64,000 nt of DNA from Sweltsa coloradensis (GCA_024449915.1 JAMZAV010000904.1:224838-288837), one strand, 5' to 3'; shown: positions 23,085 to 35,174, numbered from the stretch's first letter. Numbers and translations are program-made. Notes: generated from the sequence alone by a model not told the origin.

Positions 23085-24330
23085 CCGTAATTGTTTAATA
23101 TAAACATTCTTGTAGTTGTATATGACCCAATCCAACACATGTAAAGATTGTATTTATAGAATAGTTGATGTAAACAATATTTCAAAAGAGGAATAATTGT
23201 ATAATAATAATAATAATTAAAATTGAAATTAAAAGTATTATATACTCGTAATCGTTTAATATAAACATTCTTGTTGGAAAAATGATGTCTTGAGTATAAT
23301 AAGTAATTGCAAATATATTTATTATTAATTGCAATTGAAGAAACAAACATGGCGACAATATTATTATCGTCTATATTCGATGAACTTGTTTTAAAATTAA
23401 AAATGTTTTAAAAGAATGTTGGATAATGTAAAATCGCAAGTAGTAAATTAGAATATAGAAACGAACGATTAGATGTATAGAGTAAACCGTAATCGTTTAA
23501 TATAAACATTCTTGCCGAGAAAATGTAAATTTACAATGTTGCTAAAGATGAGTATATTAATAAATGGATAATATGTTTTGATGAATAAAAGTATAGAGTG
23601 TTTATCTATTACCAATTGATTCCGATTTTAATAAGTTTAAGTCGTTGTGATTAAAATAAATGCTTGTTGTTGACAAAAAAATTACTTACTTTTAATTTTA
23701 AAAGTGTAATAAACAATTGTAAACAAAAAGATATTTCACCGTTGTTAAAAGGAGTGAAATGCAAGTCCATGAGTAGACGTAATCGTTTAATATAAACAAC
23801 GAGGAGACTATAATGTACTTTACTGACAATTTAAGAAATGAAATTAATGCCAAACGAGCAGGTTGTTTGATACTAAAAGAGTAGACTTGGTGTAAATGGT
23901 TGTAAATTGAAAATGTTTGAAAATGTCTAATGTTGAATTTGAAAAACGAAAACGAGCAAATGTAGGCGAAAGTCGAACCGTAATCGTTTAATATAAACAT
24001 TCTAGTTGTTGCACATGACCAAATTTAACACATGTCAAGATTATATTTGTAGTACAGTTGATGTAAATACCATTATTAAAGCGGAAAAATTGTATTTGAA
24101 TAACACAATAAAGTTTTTAAATGTAATTCCAAAAGAAACATTATTAAAATCAAAAGTATTATACTCGTAATCGTTTAGTGTATGATGACAAACGAGGAGG
24201 CTATAATGTACATGTTGTTAATTTTAAAATGTCTTTATGAATTTGAAATGTTGAAAGTTGAATTTGAAAATTGAAAACGAGCAAATGTAGGCGAAAGTCG
24301 AACCGTAATCGTTTAATATAAACATTCTAG
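23085..24330. repeat. Array of seven CGTAATCGTTTAATATAAAC copies
   Basis: The core CGTAATCGTTTAATATAAAC, or a 1-to-6-base variant, starts near 23089, 23250, 23491, 23780, 23981, 24168 and 24305. It contains the palindrome GTTTAATATAAAC. Spacing is irregular (137-289 bp), but the last four copies form an ABAB pattern: A is followed by CGAGGAGRCTATAATGTAC, B by ATTCTAGTTGTTGCACATGA. The B copies at 23981 and 24305 also share about 60 bp upstream, so a composite unit of about 325-390 bp has duplicated. The array is bounded by copies of CCTACAGGGTTGGCTTGGTC at 22993 and 24498. Confidence 0.7.
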
Positions 24331-24494
24331 TTGTTGCACATGACCAAACCAACACATGTAAAGATTAAATTTTTAAAGTCTTTGATGTAAACACTATTAT
24401 AAAAGAGGAACATTGTGTGTTTTGATAACGTAATGTAGATTATATATATTTCAATTTTAAATGTAACAATGTAACAATGTGTAACAATGTAAAG

Positions 24495-24590
24495 TGCCTA
24501 CAGGGTTGGCTTGGTCACTTTGATTTAAAGTCCCCCACTGAAAATCAGTTATATAACTGAGTGGGCAGACTCTAAATAAAATTTATTATT
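24495..24590 (+). repeat. Dispersed repeat family A, 3' part, inside hAT B
   Basis: GCCTACAGGGTTGGCTTGGT, AAAGTCCCCCACTGAAAATC and AACTGAGTGGGCAGACTC with an A/T tail match 16245-16330. The copy completes the part at 22811-23020, with the first 26 bp duplicated, so the intervening array looks like an insertion with a long duplication. Confidence 0.7.
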
Positions 24591-24762
24591 TATTATTTAT
24601 TTATTTATTTAAAGATGGATTCGAATTCGAGTCAATTTTAGCAGATTCGAGTTTTCAAAGTATTGAAAAATTCCCGACGTTTTCCCGCGAAGGCAGCAAT
24701 TATGTCTTTAAACGCGACTTAGGTCACAAAATTTCAAACAATGCTTTTTTTTAGTTTTGGTG

Positions 24763-24978
24763 GAGGTGCCGGGTAGGAAGTCAAAATTACAAAATTAAAT
24801 TAATCTTGGGCTCCTGGCTGGTACATATTATTATGGTGGAGGTGCCGGGTCATAAAGCGCAGTGTGAGATTGTAATAAATGTTTGTACACGAGTAAACTC
24901 AAAATACTTCATATCAAAATATTGACATTACACAAAATATGCATAATTTCGTAATTTTGGTGGAGGTGCCGGGTAGTC
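24763..24978. repeat. Three copies of the TGGTGGAGGTGCCGGG motif
   Basis: Copies at 24763, 24834 and 24959 share 16 bases; two share 18, TGGTGGAGGTGCCGGGTA. Their flanks differ. Further copies are at 17172, 34691, 57414 and 57449. See findings for the resemblance to a tRNA-Ala 3' end. Confidence 0.8.
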
Positions 24979-25788
24979 GAAATTAATCTGGTGGTAAAAA
25001 CCGTCAGAAACTTAGAAAACTGAAGGCTGAAATTGAGCTTAAAATTAAAACTGATTCTCACTCTCATGTGCTTGTTTTTCTTTTAAATTAATCATAATTG
25101 TCCTGGAATTTGTGATAGGCCTCTACTGATAATTTTAAACTAGGCCTAGTATTTTTTTTAGTTTTTTTACGTTGTGCATTATCAAATTGGTTTTCTGGTA
25201 AACAAAGAAAGATCGCAAATTTTTATTTTTAAGACGCGAATTTTCAAACTTTAAAAAACATTTTGCACATCTCTTAACGATAGGCTACGCAAAATTCCAT
25301 AGGAAAAGATTCGGATTCGCGAATCTTCGGAAAGATTCGATTCGGATTCAAAAAATGAAAAACATGGATTCGCACACCCCTAACGGAAATAAATGCTGGA
25401 AGAATGTGTGAAGGGTAATGCAGGGGGTCAAACTTCTAACGCTCTTGCCACAAGTTGGCGGCATGAATAAAGGACTTTTCAAAACAAAGGCAAATGCCGC
25501 AAAGCACAAAAGATACTTGCTATGTATGTTTACGTGGGGCTCCGGCCTGGAATGTGACACCTCCATTTAAGAGCTGCGTTTTGAGGGTCGAGAGGAAATG
25601 AAAACAAAACAAGAATCTGAACCTGTACTTGACTTTATCAGGCAGGTAACAGGTACCAGGGTACCATTCGTCTTCCATATTAATTACTATATTTTGTTAT
25701 ATTTACATTACTAGAGAATTTAATTCACATGATAATGAAAATAAATAGGTGACTGATTAGTGATTATTGATTAATGGTAACGCAAAGT

Positions 25789-26080
25789 TGATGGTTCCCA
25801 GGTTACAAGTAGTTGGTACTTACATACCTTGAGTAGAAAGAGACAATAGTATTCTCGTGAGCGATGTCTCTGTTCAGCGGTTGATGACATCTGAAGTGTT
25901 GTCAGAGTCGAGGCTCTAGAAGCCAGAGCAGAGGCGAGATCGATGAAGTAGGTCCTAGATTACATCTTCAGGAGGTGACATGGCTCATCGGTAGTTTCAA
26001 CGTACACAGCAGAGCTGGAACTAACATTGATCTATTAAAACCTGAATCATCGTACTACACATCACATAGTAAGAGGTATC
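25789..26080 (-). repeat. Unidentified GC-richer repeat, copy 1
   Basis: On the minus strand it contains GATGTTAGTTCCAGCTCTG, then GTTGAAACTACCGATGAGCC, ACACTTCAGATGTCATCAAC and a possible donor CTCAAG|GTATGTAAG near 25832. Copies 2 (27509-27790) and 3 (28165-28345) keep the same order with about one third of bases changed. Frames are not conserved among copies, so I call a repeat rather than exons. Confidence 0.5.
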
Positions 26081-27243
26081 AAAAATTGTGATTTAAACAC
26101 TAATAAGTTTCTTTTTAATTTTAGCCAAAAGAAGATGCCTGTGAAATAATTTTTTATTTTTATTTCTGATAAAATTCTTTGGATTTTGCAAGAAGTAATT
26201 GTAATTGTTAGTCCTACTAGGGGTGTAGACATTTTATACAATTCTGTTTATATGGGCCTATGTGATTTCAAGAAAGTTGAAATGTAGTTTATTCTTCTCA
26301 AAATTATTTTAACACCATAGGACCTAAATAATTTTAATTCTCATATATTTTACTAGCTTTACACAGGGCATAAAAAGAAGTACAGTGTATCGAAGCGAGT
26401 ATCAAATCGTTTGTAATGCACGGAACAAGCGCATACACACACTTTTGTGGAGTCGTGTTGTACAATTCCGAGCTACTTGAGCTTCCTTCCGCTGACATCT
26501 CGATTGATTATCAGGCCTATGATCGAGGTGCACAAGTACACAACCAATCCAATTACACAAAAATAAAAATCATCATTAGGCCTAATTGTACAGGTGACTG
26601 CATGACTAATTGATAATGTCAGTAAAAATGATGCTACTTACTTACAAATCAGGCATTATCTAGAATCTAGATTGAATGTGAGAAAATACCAATTTTTTCC
26701 TGTCGGAAATATTGTGAAAACTTTTTAGCATTCTTGATTGCAGAATGTTATCATTATAATATTATTTATTATCATTTACTCAAGACACAAATTGAATACT
26801 GATACATAGTATGGTGGTCCTTGTAACAAGTTTGTTGACAACTCATCACAACCATAATAATATTATTTCATAGCCATGCTCACCCCACTCCACTATGACT
26901 CATACACCCATGACTATCTCTTACCCTCACATTCCACACTCCAATAATAACCCATACCATATCACCTGACCTTGTTTATGTATGAACCTATGTATAGATC
27001 CATACAACTCAGAGTTTGACTCATGTACATTGTATAATAGGCTAGTGATGTGACTAAAGTAGAAGGCAATGAGCTCAGTGTGCATTGGGAGACTGGCTCT
27101 TAAAGCTATTAGGCGCATAAGGCAATTAGGCGTCGCATCCTTGTATAGCTGGAAATACAACATATAGCATGTTTTTGACAAATTTTGTCACAAATCAAAT
27201 ATGCAATTCGAAATATTTTCATAGTTGAAATGTAATTGAGTAT
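26081..27243. other. Intergenic sequence, nothing recognised
   Basis: No gene, RNA gene or clear repeat unit. A/T-rich with scattered low-complexity stretches. Confidence 0.4.
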
Positions 27244-27465
27244 CAATATCGAATGATATGCCCAAGAGAATATATGAAAAAATAATGAAGCAAGACGGAG
27301 GAGGCTAAGAGATGGTAGGAGACTGTACAGGTAAGAGGGGAGAGCTGGGAGGATGTGCAGATATATATGATTATGGGAGGACAGAAATAAGTGGAAGAAT
27401 TTAACTGGGAAACCTAAGCTGACCCTGACAGAAGCAGAAAACTGCAATCGATAAGGATCAACATC
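27244..27465 (+). mobile_element. RTE-like LINE tail, degenerate
   Basis: ATGCCCAAGAGAATATATGA, GAGAGCTGGGAGGATGT, GATTATGGGAGGACAGAAAT and AAACCTAAGCTGACCCTGAC follow the copy at 8740-8900/9680-9720 base by base with many changes and frameshifts. Only the 3' coding end is present. Confidence 0.65.
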
Positions 27466-27508
27466 ATGTGAAAATCATGTGCATCTCTACCTACGAACAA
27501 TGCCAACT

Positions 27509-27790
27509 TGATGGTTTTATAGGTTACAGATGCGGTACATAGTTGTACATACCAACCCTAGACGTTCAGGAAACATCCAAGAAGGGAGAGAAGATTCTCG
27601 CGGACTCCGCTCAGTGGTTGACGACTGTGAAGTGCTGATCTGGTTCATCAAAGAGGGGAGTGGAGATCAACATGTTCAGGAGGTTCATCCGTAGTTTCGA
27701 CGTGAGGACCAGAGCTGAAACTAACATTTTCTCCGTTAAAAGTTAAAACTTGAATCTCAACTTACACCACATAATTTAGAGGTAGGTAAT
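27509..27790 (-). repeat. Unidentified GC-richer repeat, copy 2
   Basis: Contains ATGTTAGTTTCAGCTCTGGT, ACGTCGAAACTACGGATGAA, GCACTTCACAGTCGTCAACC and GGTTGGTATGTACAAC in the same order as copy 1 at 25789-26080. The open frame from its ATG is not shared with copy 1. Confidence 0.5.
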
Positions 27791-28164
27791 ACAATTTTGT
27801 TTTAACCATATATTTAGTTTATATTTAAATTTATTCAAACAGCCACGTGTAGCCTATGCTAAATTTTGCTTTTAACGTTGTGATCAAATTATGCGAATTA
27901 TGAGAATTAATTTACATACTGTGCCATTTCATCCAATTCTGTTTTAATTGTGATTTAACCAAAGTTGTGATCACATAATATAGTTTATCCTTCTCTAAAC
28001 TATGTTGATCAATTAAAATAAAAAATAAAAGAATAGGACAATAAATATAATGTATTGTGGAAAATTATTGCCAATACTTTTCAGTTTTCGTTCGTTACCT
28101 CCCAATGACGTTTGAAAGTGTGGAGTAAATGAAAGGGGAACATTACACTAGGGGGCTGCTTACG

Positions 28165-28345
28165 TGGTTTGTTGTGTCAGGAGGCATCTTGAAGACAGCT
28201 ACGCAGAGACGAGAGCATCCTTTCTAGACGAGGCGACGTCAGCCGGCTCGGGGGCAGCTCAAGTACACCACACGATGTCGGTAGAGGTGACGACACGGAA
28301 ACCAGGTCTGAAACACTCATCACACGAGCTGTAATCCAACAGTAA
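28165..28345 (-). repeat. Unidentified GC-richer repeat, copy 3
   Basis: Contains GATGAGTGTTTCAGACCTGG and CCGTGTCGTCACCTCTACCG, aligning with the start of copy 2, then diverges. Its ATG opens about 47 codons (MSVSDLVSVSSPLPTSCG start) before a stop; no family is recognised. Confidence 0.35.
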
Positions 28346-29367
28346 ACAACAGCTAGTTGTAAAGTCAGGGTGTCTACTTAGGTTATGTTAAAAAATTCTC
28401 CGGCTATTCCAGGTTTTCCAGACTAAAATCAGTATTTTTCAACAATGTAGATTTGAATTTGAGTTATTGGGAAACAGATTTTGCTATCAACATTAATTAT
28501 GATTGGGACATTAAAATAAATAGGGATGCGAGAGATCCCAGATTTTTTAAATTTCAAATGTACAATGTCAAGTTAAAGGTACCTACTGTAGACACCCTGA
28601 AAAGCGAAAGTTCCATTTTGTGTGTACGTACCATCGTAAGAGCATCCGTTCGTTATGAAGTTGCAAGCGTCTTCTATACAGCAACCACTTAACACTGAAG
28701 TTACGAACTACTCAAACATAGGTGTCTGAGTTCAGGTTTTATAAAAGCAAACATTGTCCTGATATTTTGCGAGGGGAAATAGATCGAAAAACAAAAAACT
28801 CTAGATGAAAGTCTACTAATCCACATGTGCTGTGTTGTAGAAAACTCATCTCCAATTAGGGAGAACATTTGATAATAACAAATAATAATATAATACCGCT
28901 TTACCCGGTTTTGACGCTCTTTCAAGAACCCGCTGTTTTAATAGTAAAGTATGCGCATAGGAAGATTATAAACATGAGTTGAGGAATGAAATGAAATTAT
29001 CAAAGTGGCGAGACTTATATACACCGAGTGTCCCGAGCTATTTAAATACAGTACAATGAAAGTGTCATGTGGAAGCTTAGTGTGATGGATATAGTGAGAG
29101 CGGGCTGTAATGATAGGACGTAGAGGTAAGAAGAAAACCACTTAAGAGAGAAGCCAACATGGTGTATGCAAAGTAGGACAGCTAGGAGAACAGAAGGTAA
29201 GAGGCATGAAGTATGAAAGAGAGTGGTGTGAAGTATGAATCAGTAGTATGAAGGTGTAAAGTATGATGATGAGGAACAGATGCCTCGGTGCCAATGAAAC
29301 GAGGAATGTGTGACTCGGCCAGAATGTGTCTGTAAACCGTTAACGTTAAAACCACATTTAACAACAC
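28346..29367. other. Intergenic sequence, nothing recognised
   Basis: No gene or repeat could be delimited. A purine-rich stretch at 29080-29260 is rich in GAAGTATGAA-like words. Confidence 0.35.
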
Positions 29368-29389
29368 ATAACACACACACACACACACA
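29368..29389. repeat. (CA)n microsatellite
   Basis: Uninterrupted AC dinucleotide run of about ten units. Confidence 0.9.
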
Positions 29390-29991
29390 TTAGAATATTA
29401 AATTAAAGCCATCCACTCAAACAAACACAAATTTCAGAAACACACAGTACAAAGAATAGAATATAAATGCGGCCAAGTGATTTAAAGTGCCCAATACTCG
29501 CCTGTGGTGTTTGATGTCTCGATGTAAGAAGCTCTCATCTCTCTTCGAGTCTTGGATTAGCAGCTCGCGGCTCTGCAGATTCTTCTGTCTTCTTATTATT
29601 CTTCTTCTATTCTTGAACACTTCACAGACTTCAAGCTCTTGATATGTGAAAATATGTATCAAGATAACGGCGCATACATCTCAAGGTTAAAGTAATAGCC
29701 CTATGTATCACCAGCGGTCTGTCGAACCGCTAGTTGTTATTAAACACAACGCATGGTCAGCAGAAACTTAGCGTCACTTTCCCATGGCTCTCACAGTTAA
29801 TAATCAACGCACAAAAAGAGAGACGCATTCACTTAATTTGAAAGGGCCTATTGTTTTTATTTTTAAGTTACCCGCGTGAACAGCCTTTCTTACAATGAAC
29901 TACGATGAAAATTGAACTCAAACGCTATGTTTAATAACTTAGGCTAAAGGCTCCATTTGACATCACGAATACAAATCAATGTACATACCGA

Positions 29992-30738
29992 CAGTGCTCG
30001 AAATTAGGAATTAAAGACAGCAGCCCTTAAAATTTTTGGCAGCCCAGTTAAAAATTGAGTAGCCCAATTTTTTTTTTAAATCCGTGAATGGTCTATCATT
30101 ATACATAAGATCGTGCAAAATGCAAAACACGCTTAGTTAGGCGGTAGAATTTTTTTTATTTTTAGTGAGACTAAAGCAAGAGTAACCTCATCCTTTACGT
30201 TTCTTCTCAATTTGCTTTAGCAGCTAAATCAAGTTATGTGACATTTTGTCTCGTCGTGTTTTTTAATGGCTTCTAATTTAAAGTTATCGGAACCATTTCG
30301 AAATGCAGGTTCTTTATCTGCAAACGCACCGTTTTCACATAAACGACAAAACATAAGATTTCTTGTCTCATCGTGCCGCAGCCAAGAATAATTACTCTCC
30401 CAATGTTTCTGGAACTTCCTTACTCTTTTTTTTTCGTAGCTTTTCCGGGATCTTTTGCTCCCGCTATAACGCTATATAACGAAAAATTCGTCTTCAAATG
30501 CCTCACATGCTAGTCTCATGAGAGTCTCACTCTCATGAGATGAGATAACTTATATTTGTAAATTAATTGTAAATATATATTCTGGCAACAGTTGTGAGAT
30601 TAATGCCTATTTACATAATTTCCGATTTTAGGAAAATCAACCTTTTATTTTTATTGCTTTTTGTACTGCCTGGAATACAGAACAGGCAGCCGGACAGTGT
30701 TTTGGGCAGGTTTGGGCTGCCGTCAATTTCGAGCCTTG
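29992..30738. mobile_element. Non-autonomous hAT-type element C
   Basis: Termini CAGTGCTCGAAATT (left) and CAAGGCTCGAAATT (right, read inward) are followed by GCAGCCC-type subterminal words in inverted order (30030 and 30716). An exact 8-bp duplication CATACCGA lies at 29984-29991 and 30739-30746. No transposase frame in 747 bp. It inserted after the local 625-bp duplication formed. Confidence 0.85.
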
Positions 30739-30970
30739 CATACCGACAGTTTGATTATTTATGGCAAGCTATTTAGAAGCTTGAGAAAATGTTAAGATTA
30801 TTTATGGCAAGCTATTTACACACAGTAGGTACAAAGAATAGAATATAAATGCAGCCAAGTGATTTAAAGTGCCCAATACTCGCCTATGGTGTTTGATGTC
30901 TCGATGTAAGAAGCTCTCATCTCTCTTCGAGTCTTGGATTAGCAGCTTGCAGGTCTGCAGATTCTTCTGT

Positions 30971-31010
30971 CTTCTTCTTCTTCTTCTTCTTCTTCTTCTT
31001 CTTCTTCTTC
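30971..31010. repeat. (TTC)n microsatellite
   Basis: About 13 uninterrupted CTT/TTC units in duplication copy 2; the matching tract in copy 1 (29587-29613) is shorter and interrupted. Confidence 0.9.
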
Positions 31011-31440
31011 AACACTTCACAGACTTCAAGCTCTTGATACGTGGAAAGATATATCAAGATAACAGCGCATACATCTCAAGGTTAAAGTAATAACCCTATC
31101 CATCAACAGATGTCTGTCGAACGGCTAGTTGTTATTTTACACAACGCGTGGGCCGCAGAAACTTTACGTCACTTTCCCATGGCTCGAACAGTTAATAATC
31201 AACGCATAAGAAGAGAGACGTATTTACTTTATTTGAAAGGGCTATTGTTTTTGTTTTTAAGTTACCCGCTTGATCAGCCTTTCTTACACAGTTAATGAAC
31301 TACGAAAAAATTTAACTAAAACGCGATGTTTAATTACGTAAGGACTATTTGACATCACGAATAAAAATCAATGTACCAATATTTTGATTATTTATGGCAA
31401 GCTATTTAGAAGCATGAGAAAATGTTAAGATGATCTACGG

Positions 31441-32529
31441 CAAGCTATTTAGTAGCTTGTGAAATTCATGACAGGAATGTAATAAATCGAGGATTAAAGA
31501 CATAAAACGACTAGCCAAATAATTTCTTAACTAGCTAACCTAGCAAAAGTGCTTCTAGAGTAGACAAATGCAGAATTAGGTCTGCAATGAAAGAAATAGA
31601 TAAAACATTACCTAGTAAAGAAAATATCTTACTAGAAAGTAGAGCTGCCGTTGATACAAAACAATATATAGTAAAAATATGGATTTTGTCAATATTAAAT
31701 ATTAACACGCGATATAAAAAAATGTAATAATATTTGAAATCGATTAGTTTGTGTCTGAAATACACGAGTGGTATCGACCTGACGTAAATTTTCAGACAGT
31801 ACAAGAGGGCAGAATATGAAACTTGTACGTTTGCGATTGAAGCAGCAAAGAAGTTTGTTATGTACACCCAAAGGTGCGTAGCTTCACTACAGGGGGTCTT
31901 ATATCATTGCTACAATTGTTAAGCATTTAATTGACATCACAAAAGTAAAATTTATCTTGAAATGTTCAATCAAACAGCAGCTCTATTTGAAGGCATAATA
32001 ACATAAATGATGATTACCAATGTTCAGCAGTAGTGCACCTCCGCACCAGTCTGCTGCCCTGGACTGTAGTAAATTTCTTCTCTTTTCGACGCGCTTGACG
32101 GGCAAATCTCTTCATCGACAGCGGCCACTTTGAGATGCGCGTGCGGCTGTTATTATACGCCGCAGATCGGATCTATAGAACGCGCTAATAGTGGTTTCGG
32201 AGCTAGTACATGATTCATAGAGGCCAATTGGGCTCCCAACACCTTCACAACCTTGGAGGAAGACAACACAATTCGAGCAAACCTACTCAAGGACATGACT
32301 CCAGTGCTGGTCTGGAAATCATTCCCTTTAAGTAGATGGAAACCGTATTGAACAGAGGTAATAGTTCCACCACTCCGTCTAAGCTGACGAGGTTATTACT
32401 TGTTTTGTTGTGGCTGTAGACTGGAAGGTCTCGTGGTTAGGGGCGCTAAGGAAGAAACTTTCTAAAATACAGAAAGCTCGAAGACTAGGGTAGGCGCCTG
32501 AAGATTCGGTGAGAGCTCTACTATTTCAG
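31441..32529. other. Intergenic sequence, no secure gene
   Basis: A GC-richer stretch at 32040-32330 has no frame or family I recognise. The rest is A/T-rich. Confidence 0.35.
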
Positions 32530-32820
32530 GCTGTCTAGGTTACCTAACCTCAGCAAAAAAGGCTATAGTTACTCTAGGGCTGTCATTCTTTTACGCTGTC
32601 TCGGTTACCTAACCTCGGCAAAAAAGGCTATAGTTACTCTAGGGCTGTCATTCTTTTACGCTGTCTAGGTTACCTAACCTCAGCAAAAAAGGCTATAGTT
32701 ACTCTAGGGCTGTCATTCTTTTACGCTGTCTAGGTTACCTAACCTCAGCAAAAAAGGCTATAGTTACTCTAGGGCTGTCATTCTTTTACGCTGTCAAGGT
32801 TACCTAACCTCAGCAAAAAG
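32530..32820. repeat. 65-bp tandem repeat, about 4.5 units
   Basis: GCTGTCTAGGTTACCTAACC begins units at 32530, 32595, 32660, 32725 and 32790, exactly 65 bp apart, with only a few substitutions (CTCGG, CAAGG). Each unit includes AAAAAAGGCTATAGTTACTC and GGGCTGTCATTCTTTTAC. The high identity suggests recent expansion. Confidence 0.95.
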
Positions 32821-35174
32821 GTTTTACGGTACACGCGGACTCCATTATTTTACGCTTGGGAGGGCAGGTCTGGCAGTCTCAGCACCTGAAAGGGGGACAT
32901 TCGTAAACTACGCAACAGAAAGGGGGATATTAAGTTAAGTACCGGTGATGCAATATATGTTATGAGTACGGTAGCAATATAAAATTTATTATTGATACCG
33001 GCAATTAAAAATAAAATTATTGAAGCAAGTAGCAGCACCTAATGTTCAATAAAATGCAGTATGAAAATTTAACTGAACGGTCTCAAATTATGGATATATT
33101 TTACTTGAATGAAGTGTTAATTAAGGAGGTTTAAGTAAGTTTGCACTTTGCATATACATATACAAAACTGACAAAAATTGTGGCAGCACAAAACTTTTAT
33201 GCTTGACTCGAATTTAATGAAATAACAATGTTCTTCATGGGTTCCAGGCCTGCCTGTATCAAATAGTTTACGCACATCCCCACCTCGCAAGCTTAGAGGG
33301 TTTGGAGGGGAGGGAAATATTCCTCCAAGGTTGCCACACTATTCCCAGAGAGCTTGACAAACTTCAAGAGGAACAATCCTCTTCATACACACAATGGCAA
33401 CGCTGTACCAGTATCTGTGTACATGTCCAAAGCCTACTAAATTAAATAAAATTGTAAGAAAATATAAATAAAAAATAAAAATGTCTATTTTTCATACCAT
33501 AAAAATAAAATGAGTTGAGGCAAAAAACAATATTTAAAGTCTGAACATACATTTATTAAAAAATAATATATGGTATGTCGTTTGTCTTATAAAGTTACAA
33601 TAAAAAATAAGATAACAAAAAATAAAATATTACCATCAATAAATAATGTTTAAAATAAATGACAAGAAATAGCTGAAAATAAAAAGTGTAAGTGCTGTTA
33701 GTATTGGTCAAGTGGTGTGAAACTAATTGTGTGGTGTATGTAAAGTGTCTGGTGTTACCACTGTCATGAATGGGTTTGTTCCTCAGGGTCAGTCAAGGAT
33801 CGCGTCCCCCTACCGAGTCTCATCACCACTGTCCCCTGCGTAACACGGTCCGGGCTGCGTCTTGACGGTGTATCGACGTGTGGTTTCCATGTCAGAAGTA
33901 CGTCAAGCTTGGCAGAAGTTGGGTCGTGATGGAGAGTACCGGTACCCGAGTTGGATGCCAGATGGAAGTCTGGAACAAAGAATGCAGAAGTTGAAGTTTA
34001 TTTTTCGTTGGACAACACACATTATTTACAAAATATCACACACTATTCCCCCTGCTTTTTGCAAAATTGCAAATTGAGGGCGGTTTATAGGCACAGCACT
34101 AAAAAAACATGCTGTGAAGGAAACAGGAAAGTGTAAACAATGTCAGAGCAGGTGAGCTACAGTCCACCAATTCAATAATGTGTAGTGACCAAACCCAGCC
34201 CAGCTGACCCTGCCCCACCCAAGCCACTGTCTCAAAATAGTATACAGACAGCTTTATAAGTGCACACAACACACAAAACATAACTGTGCTGTGTGTATCA
34301 TAACGAGTTAGTTTGTTGAACAGAAACTATTTACATTGGGGGACATACATTACGGATGAGATAAATAGTTTAAGTCTAATAAAAGGGTTAAAATTAAATT
34401 CCGGGTTGGGTCATGACACGTTGTTAACAATATTCTATGTAGGGTAACGCATCAAAAATGGAAACATATTCTGGTAGGCCTAGACCTTGAATGCTGATTT
34501 TGTATTTGTATTGACATTTGAACTATAGTAGGGCACCCTGTGACCAAAGCATTCTCTTTCCACTATGTTACCAGTAGGCCTAGGCCTAGTGGTGGCCTCG
34601 GGTACACAACATTTTGGACCGGATATTTAGAGGCTGATCTTATAATCACAAAAAAAGTAGCAGATTATTAGCAAAAACTATTTAGGTGGATGGTGGAGGT
34701 GCCGGTCCAGACAATTTTAAATTTATATAGGCCTAAATTATCTTATTTAGGAAGGTCTCCAAAATGCCAAAGCCAACAGAACACTATTCATGATAAACTT
34801 TAAAACAAACTCCCCCAAACTATTATAAAGTTAACCGAGTGGTAAATTCAGACGCCAATCTCACAGTGTTGAAAAAAGGCATTCTCAAGACAAGTAGGCC
34901 AACTTTCAATGATCGAATAATGCTATAAAAGTAATTGGATCATGTCTAGCCTCTAACGTTCAAGATGACTATGCCTGTATATAAGGCTCTAGGCCCTACC
35001 CATAAATTTGAAAATTAAGATTAGCCTATAGGCTGATGCAATTCTATGAAATTTACTTTATAAGTTATAATATTATATTGTAGGCTACATTGTTGTATGC
35101 CTACCTTCAGACGGCTACTTTGCAGATTAGGGCCTATATGCTCGCTTTGGTTTCACCAAGCGTTGCATTGTGGG
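32821..35174. other. Intergenic sequence with one TGGTGGAGGTGCCGG copy
   Basis: No gene is supported. A GC-richer piece at 33760-33990 has only short frames. A copy of the seven-fold motif lies at 34691-34705 (TGGTGGAGGTGCCGGTCC). Several AGGCCTA words occur between 34480 and 34760. Confidence 0.35.

Larger units (their letters stand above)
22765..25382. mobile_element. Composite hAT-type element B with nested repeats
   Basis: The left terminus TAGGGCCGTGCGAATCCA and the right terminus read inward, TAGGGGTGTGCGAATCCA, both run into ATTCGAATCCGAATC-like sequence. Exact 8-bp repeats ACGGAAAT flank it at 22757-22764 and 25383-25390, diagnostic of hAT. At 2.6 kb it has no transposase frame. It contains repeat family A split in two (22811-23020 and 24495-24590), a multi-copy array between those parts, and three copies of the TGGTGGAGGTGCCGGG motif at 24763, 24834 and 24959. 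Confidence 0.75.
29441..31440. repeat. Tandem duplication of about 625 bp, first copy split by hAT C
   Basis: Copy 1 is 29441-29991 plus 30747-30817; copy 2 is 30818-31440. Both contain AAGAATAGAATATAAATGC, CCAAGTGATTTAAAGTGCCC, CTCTTCGAGTCTTGGATTAG, GTCACTTTCCCATGGCTC, TTTGACATCACGAAT and ATTTATGGCAAGCTATTTAG in order, at roughly 90% identity. Copy 2 has an expanded (TTC)n tract where copy 1 has an interrupted one. The hAT element occurs only in copy 1. Confidence 0.85.

Noticed and set aside
23085..24330. CRISPR-like array
   Set aside because: Repeats are irregularly spaced (137-289 bp), degenerate, A/T-rich and in a eukaryotic transposon; spacers share sequence.
24763..24978. LTR retrotransposon with tRNA-Ala primer-binding site
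   Set aside because: No LTR pair, no CA end before the motif, no gag-pol frame or polypurine tract nearby.
33760..34140. GC-richer frames around 33862-34136
   Set aside because: Short, overlapping in two frames, no similarity to any family I know and no paired splice sites.
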